From assembly GCF_014898055.3 (NCBI RefSeq), contig NW_023601322.1, positions 72,506,740-72,570,739 on the forward strand: DNA of 64,000 nucleotides, read 5' to 3'. The notes beneath the pieces were generated by a model that was not told where the DNA came from, did not search any database, and was given only the letters and a program-made list of their open reading frames with translations. This document shows positions 57,957-64,000 of this stretch, piece after piece; within the stretch, counting starts at the first letter, position 1, and each line of letters starts with the position of its first letter. The translations under genes were made by a program, and so were the position numbers. The DNA comes from Talpa occidentalis (taxonomy: Eukaryota; Chordata; Mammalia; Eulipotyphla; Talpidae).

Positions 57957-58010
57957 GTCTCCCTGGTGGCACAAGGATCCTATTTCAGTAGATTTAAAAA
58001 TAAATAACAA
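57957..58010 (+). mobile_element. Mini-SINE, 54 nt
   Basis: Only the first about 22 nt of a SINE ('gtctccctggtggcacaagg'), a short body piece ('tatttcagtagat') and an A-rich tail, between AAATTTGGTTATTG and AAATTTGATTATTG. Confidence 0.75.
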
Positions 58011-58405
58011 ATAAATTTGATTATTGATTACACTCCAAAACAGACAAGATTTCCTAATAAAATTTGCGGAGATGCAGAAGTGGAGTGATAGGTTCACACG
58101 AGGAACCTCTTTGCATGCTCATGGCTGTTGAATTGTCAGCTGATAAACAGGTTCAAGTCTTTTCGGTATGGCTAAAATTATTTAATTTTTTTCTATTTCA
58201 AACAAACAAAAAAAGGGTTTCAATTATAAACAGGTTGGTTCTGAAACTCTCTTGTGGTTCTATTTTAGGAGTAGTTCCTTTGGCCTCATTTGCCTCTGAC
58301 AGGACATCTGCTGTATTTGAAGTTAGTAGCTCTGAAGCTCCATCACAAGTACACTCATCCCACACCAAACCAAGAACCCTTTGCTTTCTTTGAAAATTTT
58401 TCATC
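58011..58405. other. Unassigned stretch
   Basis: About 400 nt less AT-rich than its neighbours; no gene or repeat recognised. Short frames on both strands have no recognisable product. Confidence 0.4.
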
Positions 58406-59475
58406 TTTATGTATTTCTTGCCATGATCACAGCCTACTCATCATCTTGCACTTGAACTATTGGAATAGTCTTTCTGGTTTCTCTTTACCCATCCAACAGG
58501 TTGAATTGGGCACCTAAGTAGTGACTCTAATTATCTTCCCATACCTATAAACTTAGAATTGCTAGCTGCCCTGTGCCTGCTCCATCAAGTTACTCTGCAT
58601 GGCTTTTCCCTATTCAAACTGAGTAAATTCCAATGTCCTATTGACAGCCTTCAAGACCCCTCATCACCTAGCCTTGCTACTTCCCTGTCCTAATCATTTT
58701 CCACATTTCCTCTTACTTATTCCACTCCAGACACACTTGCTATTTCTCCATGGTCCAAGACAAGACTGCCTTTTACACTTCCTCCCATGATCTGTAATGC
58801 TTTTCCCCAAAACACCCAGTTAGCTCAATCTCTCACTGCTTCAGCCTTTATTCAAACATTACCTTATCAATGGGCCTTTTGTGAACATACCATAGGACAG
58901 TTTACCCTCCCCACTCTATCGTCTCACCAGGCATATTTTTCTTTCATAACACTAATTATTATACGTTTATGTCTATATTTTTCTTCAGTGAAATAAAAGT
59001 CTATCCTACAATTTTAAGGTATTCAATTTGATTTCATGCATGTCTCCTTGTTTAGACTGTCAGAAAGCAGAGACCAGGGACTGTGTTCTCAGCAATCAGC
59101 TTGGAGTCTCACACTTACCACATATTCAATAAACATTTTTTTTATTTTTTTTTATTTTTTTTGTTTTGTTTGTTTGTTTTTGTTTATACAAGCACTGGGT
59201 ACAGTCAGAAGCGCGGGAGGGTGAGAGAATTCACCAGAGCCAGAGCAGGGAGCAGAGCAGGCAGAAGGACCGAAGTACACTGCTGAGGGGAGCAGCGGAC
59301 TGCAGGAGAGGTCTGCGCGCCATGTGGGACCCGCCTCCGGTGGCCAGAGAGCAGCCGGGGATCGAACCGGCGCCGCAGAGGCCGCGGGCAGCATCTCAAC
59401 CCAGCGCTCAACCGCTGCGCCACCGGGGAGGCCCCTCAATAAACATTTTTGAATGAATAAATTCAGTGTCATCTC
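58406..59475 (+). mobile_element. L2, long 3' part, split by a SINE
   Basis: 'gacagccttcaagacccctc', 'cactgcttcagcctttattc', 'gtcagaaagcagagaccagg' and the 3' end 'atattcaataaacattttt' follow the L2 order. Right stub 59436-59475 ends 'tgaatgaataaattc'. Confidence 0.75.
59141..59435 (-). mobile_element. SINE class A
   Basis: Perfect 15-nt repeats TCAATAAACATTTTT (59126-59140, 59436-59450) in the L2 3' end. Confidence 0.95.
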
Positions 59476-59487
59476 TTCCAATCTTCT

Positions 59488-59755
59488 TTTTCTTAAGATT
59501 TATTTATTTATGCATACAAGAACTGAGGTACAGGCCAGAGGTCCAGGGGGTAAGGGGATTCACCAGGGACAGAGTGGGGAACAGAACAGGCAGACTGACT
59601 GAAATACACTGCTGAGGGGAGCAGTGGGTGAGACAGGAGAGGTCTGCTGCGCCACGTGGGTAGCTCCCTGGCCAACATGGGATCAAACTCGTGCTGCAGA
59701 GGCTGTGGATAGCTTCATAGTGCAGTGCTTAACCCCTTGCACCACCAGGGAGGCC
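59488..59755 (-). mobile_element. SINE class B
   Basis: Perfect repeats CTCTTCCAATCTTCT (59473-59487, 59756-59770). Confidence 0.94.
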
Positions 59756-59770
59756 CTCTTCCAATCTTCT

Positions 59771-60169
59771 ATTTTGACTATTTGACCCTCATTAATTCAC
59801 TAATACAAGTTTATACTGCACTGATATAAACATATTACTACCACTTATTTCTAAACTATGCCAAATCTCTGATTCTTTGAGGTTCTCGATTATTGTGCTA
59901 CACTGTGTATGGCATCTGATATGGACCTAATGGTATAGAAAAATAAAGTCAGCCTTTGGTCAGGCCCTCTCTCCACTGGACAGCACTAGAAGTACAACAT
60001 CAAATGCTAACTCTTGTTCTTTCCTAATCCAAAATGAGTCCCTCTGCTCCTACCCACTCTACAAATACCCTCGTACCATCAGAGATCTAAGATGCAAATT
60101 CCCCTCTAAATCTGTCTTTTCATCACACTTTCTGATGTGATAAATATCCTCAACAACTCCTTTATTGAT
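59771..60169. other. Unassigned intergenic stretch
   Basis: No gene or repeat recognised. Confidence 0.45.
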
Positions 60170-61085
60170 TGATTAATTTGTTCATTCAATAATTAAATGT
60201 CTTCCATATGCCAGACACTGTGCAGAAGCAGAATAGGATAGACAGGTGTCTTCTGTAGAGTTTATAGTGGAGAAAACAAAGAAAAAATGTAATTTTTTTT
60301 ATTTTAAATTTGGAAAGTGCTATAGAGGAATCAGTTTTGAAAACAGCAGGCAGGGACCTGATTTGGACAGAATGGTTAGGATAGGTGACATTTAAGTTGT
60401 GATCTAAAGGATGAGAAGATTTCTATACAAAGACTATGAGAAAACTTTGCTCTGAGCAAAGCAAATAGCACCTGTAAGTTGCAGAGGCAAGAATGAGTTT
60501 AGTGGGCCTCCCTGGTGGTGCAAGGGGTTAAGACACAAACTATGAAGCTATCTGCAGCCTCTGTAGCACAAGCTCAATCCCCGGCCAGGGAACAACCCAC
60601 ATGGTACAGCAGACCTCTCCTGACTTGCCCACTGCTCCCCTCAGTGGTGTACTTTGCTCAATCTGCCTGTTCTGCTCCCCACTCTGTCTCTGGTGAATCC
60701 TCTCACACCCCCACACCTCTGGCCTGTACCCCAATTCTTGTATGCATAAATAAATAAATCTTTAAATAAAAAAAAGGATGAGTTTAGTAGGCTGGCTGGA
60801 GATAAGAATGAAAAATAGAGGGGCCCAGCATCAAGAGCCTTATAAGGCATTGTAAGGAGGTTATTGACTTTGAAAAGGAGTTGAAGAATTTGGAAGAATT
60901 ATAAATAGATGATTAATTTGACCCATGTCATGCTTTATTTGATTATTTTTATTTTTTTTATATTTGATTATTTTTAAAAATCAGTCCAAAAGCTGAGAAG
61001 ATAATTGATTAGAGGGCAAAGAATGGAGTTGATGCAATAATGCAGGCCATCCAGGATGATGGTGGCATGTAGTAAGGCAATCGAA
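60170..61085 (-). mobile_element. L2, antisense, split by a SINE
   Basis: Starts 'ttgttcattcaataattaaa' and 'ccatatgccagacactgtgc', then 'gtgacatttaagttgtgatc', 'gcaggccatccaggatgatg': inverted L2. Confidence 0.7.
60504..60774 (+). mobile_element. SINE class B
   Basis: Repeats GAATGAGTTTAGT / GGATGAGTTTAGT. Confidence 0.92.
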
Positions 61086-61455
61086 ATGGTAGAGATAAAT
61101 GTAGACTCACTAATCCAACTTAAAACTTTGGACTTTGCTATCTCTTTTACTTCTGCTAATAATATGTCATCAGTTATGACATTTTCTAGGTTCCAACCTT
61201 TATACTTTTTTACACATGACTCCCTATTCTCTGTTCCCATTGACCCAACCCATGTTACCTCTCACCTGCATGACTGCCGTGGCCTCATTACCAATCTCAA
61301 CTTTCAATCTGACCTGTTCCAATGCAACCTACATGCTGTTGCTAGAGGACTCTTTCAAAAACACAGCTCTGACCATGTTTCCATTCTGCTCAAAGCCTCC
61401 AAAAGGCTCTATAATTTGGGAGTCAGGGCCCCTAATAAGTCCAACTTAATCTACA
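61086..61455 (+). mobile_element. L2 fragment, sense
   Basis: 'cacctgcatgactgccgtgg', 'ctctgaccatgtttccattc' and 'aaagcctccaaaaggctcta' follow an L2 segment. Confidence 0.6.
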
Positions 61456-61566
61456 CACACATTTTTTTTTTAACTCTGTTATCCATCAGTGGTTATTTAG
61501 GTTGCTTCCATGTCATGACTATTACAAATATTGCTGCAGTGAACATGGGAGTGCATTTACCTTTTT

Positions 61567-61832
61567 TTTTTTAAGATTTATTAATTATTATACAAGAACT
61601 GGGGTACAGGCCAGAGGCACAGGAAGGTGAGAGGATTCACCAGAGACAGAGTGGGGAGCAGAGCAGGCAGACAACCGAAACACACTGCTGAGGGCAGCAG
61701 CGGGCGCGACAGCAGAGGTCTGCCACACCATGTGGGAATCTCCCTGGCCAGCCAGGAATCGAGCCCGTGCTACAGAGGCTGCCGACAGCTTCACAGCACT
61801 GCGCTCAACCCACTGCACCATAGGGGAGGTCC
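61567..61832 (-). mobile_element. SINE class B
   Basis: Repeats GCATTTACCTTTTT on both sides. Confidence 0.92.
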
Positions 61833-61869
61833 GCATTTACCTTTTTGAGTCAGATTTTATAAGTAGTTC

Positions 61870-62001
61870 TCTTTTTTTTAAAGATTTATTTTACTTATTT
61901 ATGCATACAAGAACTGGGGTGCAGGCCAGAGGTGCAGGGGTGGTGATAAAAGGAAGCTTGACAGTGCTGAGACTTTAACCCCTGCACCACTAGGGAGGCC
62001 C
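61870..62001 (-). mobile_element. SINE class B, internally deleted
   Basis: About 130 nt missing between 'aggggtggtgataaaagg' and 'aagcttgacagtgctgagac'. Confidence 0.85.
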
Positions 62002-62017
62002 TATGGTAATTCTATTT

Positions 62018-62284
62018 TTAAAAAGATTTATTTATTTATGCATACAAGAACTGGGGTACGGGTCAGAGGCTCAGGGGGTGAGAGGATTCACCAGAGACAG
62101 AGTGAGGAATAGAACAGGAGGACTGAATGAAATACACTGCTGAGGGGAGCAGTGTGCGAGACAGGAGAGGTCTGCCACGCCATGTAGGTAGCTCCCTGGC
62201 AAGCCAGGGATGGAACTTGTGCTGCAGAGGCTGCAAATATCTTCACAGTGCTGTGCTTAACCCCTTGCGCCACCATGGAGGCCC
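62018..62284 (-). mobile_element. SINE class B
   Basis: Third reverse copy in the L1. Confidence 0.9.
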
Positions 62285-62291
62285 CTTCTTT

Positions 62292-62576
62292 TATTTTTTT
62301 TTTTAAAGGTTTTTATTTTATTTATGCACACAAGAACTGGGGTGCAGGCCAGAGGTGCGGGGGTGGGGAGGGGTGTGTGTGTGAGAGAATTCTCCAGAGA
62401 CAGAGTGGGGAGGAGAAAAGGCAGAGCTACTGAAATACACTGCTAAGGGGATCAGTGGGTGAGACAGAAGAGCTCTGCTGCACCATGTGTGGGTTAGCTC
62501 CTTGGCCAGGGATCGAACTCAGGCCATAGTGGTGATAGTGCTGAGATTTAAACCCTAGGCCATGATGGCAGTGCCT
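62292..62576 (-). mobile_element. SINE class B, diverged
   Basis: Fourth reverse copy; head altered ('ggccatgatggcagtgcctc'). Confidence 0.85.
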
Positions 62577-62999
62577 CCGTTGTGCCAATTTAAAGTCCCA
62601 CCAGCAATGCACAAGGTTCCCCCTTTTTCCACCTTCTTACCAACACTTGCTGTTTCTTGTCCTTTTTGAAAAGAATCTGTCCTCAAGTTTCATTCCTGTT
62701 GTCACAAATAGTAAGATATCCTTCTTGTTTTATGGCTGAAAAATAGCCATTGCCAGGGGCACCATATCAGAAAGACTATCCAGGATGATCTGTAATTTTG
62801 AGTTGTCCGGTGAAATGCCTCAGGCCACTTAAATGTGTTTATTAGACCAAACTGAATTCCAGATTAGGTGACTGGAAAAGAGAGTAGAAGGGAACCCAGA
62901 CTGGAACAACAGGTTCCTCCAACTCAGACCAAGAGTCTCCAGGGAGATTCTTTCACTCTTTGAGGACAAAAATATATCTTCATGCTATGAATAGATTTT

Positions 63000-63400
63000 A
63001 TTGAGTACTGAAAATGGATTCAAGGACGGAAAAGGCAGGTATGATTCTTGACATCAGGAAACCGATGGAATGTCTACTGGGGGAAACTTTAGAAAAATAA
63101 TTGTACATAGTTAATTGTACAATTATATGCAAAATAATGTCAATGATAAGGCAAATTGTATTGATACTGGGGGAACCAGTAATAGAGGGCTTACCCAAGT
63201 CTGGGAGGGAGACTTTGAAGAGAGAGGGCTATGTGCACTAGACTCAGGGTATAAGAGTAAACTGATTAGAGAGAAGAGATCTGAAGAAATGTTTCTGGCA
63301 AAAGGACGAGGAACTGAAGGATGAATGGAGTGAGGCTTTTCCTGAGGTGCAAGCAGGGAGGGGGTAGTTCCAGAAGAACCAGTTACAGGCTTTGTTGAGG
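63000..63400 (-). mobile_element. Possible L2, antisense
   Basis: 'ttttattgagtactgaaaat' followed by 'tgtctactgggggaaacttt' resembles an inverted L2. Weak. Confidence 0.35.
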
Positions 63401-64000
63401 CTATAGAAAAACATTTGCTTCAATCTTTAAACAGCTCCTCCTGTCCTTACTAAGAATACTAGGCGCGAGAGCTATCTTGGAAACACTAATCTTGCTTCCA
63501 TTTAAGACATACAAGTATTCCCACTTAAACACACTCAAGGCTTTCTCGCCCCTTCTCCACCACCCATCATTCTGCATGAAGTTAATCATTCCCCACCATG
63601 TCTTCTAACAAGATTTTCAAGTGATTCCTGATCAAGAAATTAAAGCAGAATTATCCCTAGTGGATTTGTATGAAAACTGGGAATAAAATCAGATACAATT
63701 CCAAGAGGAGACAATGGAGAAGACAAGCTGCGTCTTTAGGGAATCCCGCATAAAGTGACACACATATTAATGCTGTTATCAGGGTCACTAAGCATCTTTC
63801 CATATCATGCTGGAAACATTGCTACTATTAGGGCATTTTATTAATAAATGATTTTTCTCTCTGTATACTTCTGCACTACTAGGTTAGTTCAGTAATATAT
63901 ATGGGAGACCTTTTTGAAAAATATAAATAAACACATGCTAATCCATTAGCAAAGAACAACGGAATCTTCATACCTAGCACCCAACACACCTGGCACATAG
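63401..64000. other. Window end: nothing recognised
   Basis: No gene, exon or repeat that I can name; no sign of the neighbouring gene. Confidence 0.45.

Larger units (their letters stand above)
61460..62755 (-). mobile_element. L1, antisense, host of four SINEs
   Basis: L1 pieces: 61465-61566 ('gttgcttccatgtcatgact'), 61833-61869, 62002-62017 ('atggtaattctattttt') and 62577-62672 ('gtcccaccagcaatgcacaa'), in correct inverted order. A second short piece is at 62690-62755. Confidence 0.78.

Noticed and set aside
58011..58405. Possible processed pseudogene upstream of the L2
   Set aside because: Somewhat less AT-rich but I could not match it to any gene in either strand.
6224..59423. Recurrent 70-100 codon frames starting MAQRLSAGLRSC or MWDPPP
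   Set aside because: They are translations of the SINE body, repeated in every class A copy; not proteins.
6213..62576. tRNA-like box A / box B segments as possible tRNA genes
   Set aside because: All sit in SINE heads; no complete cloverleaf with an anticodon arm and acceptor stem pairing was seen.
55866..64000. Exons of the head-to-head neighbour SAR1B
   Set aside because: Expected from human synteny, but no SAR1-like sequence was recognised on either strand.
1..64000. CRISPR array, operon or bacterial mobile system
   Set aside because: The regularly recurring units are dispersed SINEs with target duplications; the window is mammalian.

Overview
This is mammalian nuclear DNA: split genes with GT-AG introns, a CpG-island promoter, LINE-1, L2 and MIR repeats, endogenous-retrovirus LTRs, processed pseudogenes, and about 59 copies of one tRNA-derived SINE family. 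The SINE head and the body ending in '(AAATA)n' look to me like the Rhin-1 type known from horseshoe and leaf-nosed bats. That name comes from memory and needs a library search, so a bat is the leading guess, not a result.

The only functional gene I can support is SEC24A, on the minus strand. It encodes a cargo-selecting subunit of the COPII coat. Nineteen coding exons are present, from the ATG at 55222 down to exon 19 at 1758. All nineteen keep the frame across every junction (2,886 coding nt, 962 codons) with no internal stop, so the gene looks intact. The last roughly 130 codons (the gelsolin-like end and the stop) lie beyond position 1. The promoter is a CpG island at about 54.9-55.9 kb with NRF1-, ETS- and ACGT-core motifs, one of them a perfect unfolded-protein-response element.

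Layout: 0-55.2 kb is SEC24A, mostly introns filled with repeats. A 5'-truncated EEF1A1 processed pseudogene sits at 80-565 (intron 19), and an RPL17 processed pseudogene at about 10.35-10.95 kb (intron 16). A gammaretrovirus-type solo LTR at 28.4-28.9 kb lies inside a SINE (intron 8). Intron 1 (44.2-55.1 kb) and intron 2 (37.1-43.7 kb) are the densest SINE fields. From 55.9 to 64 kb there is no recognisable exon, only L2, L1 and SINE copies with some unassigned sequence. The neighbouring head-to-head gene expected from human synteny (SAR1B) is not seen.

Nesting gives a clear order: L2/MIR oldest, then L1, then SINE class B (ending CCTGTACCCCAGTTCTTGT), then SINE class A (ending CTGACTGTACCCAGTGC), and in one place an ERV LTR inside a class A copy. 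The most interesting observation is a class A SINE inserted exactly at the exon 2 / intron 2 boundary. Its target-site duplication has copied the 5' splice site, leaving two donors about 284 nt apart with an antisense SINE between them. I found no new defence, metabolic or mobile system; the novelty here is in the retroposon structures.
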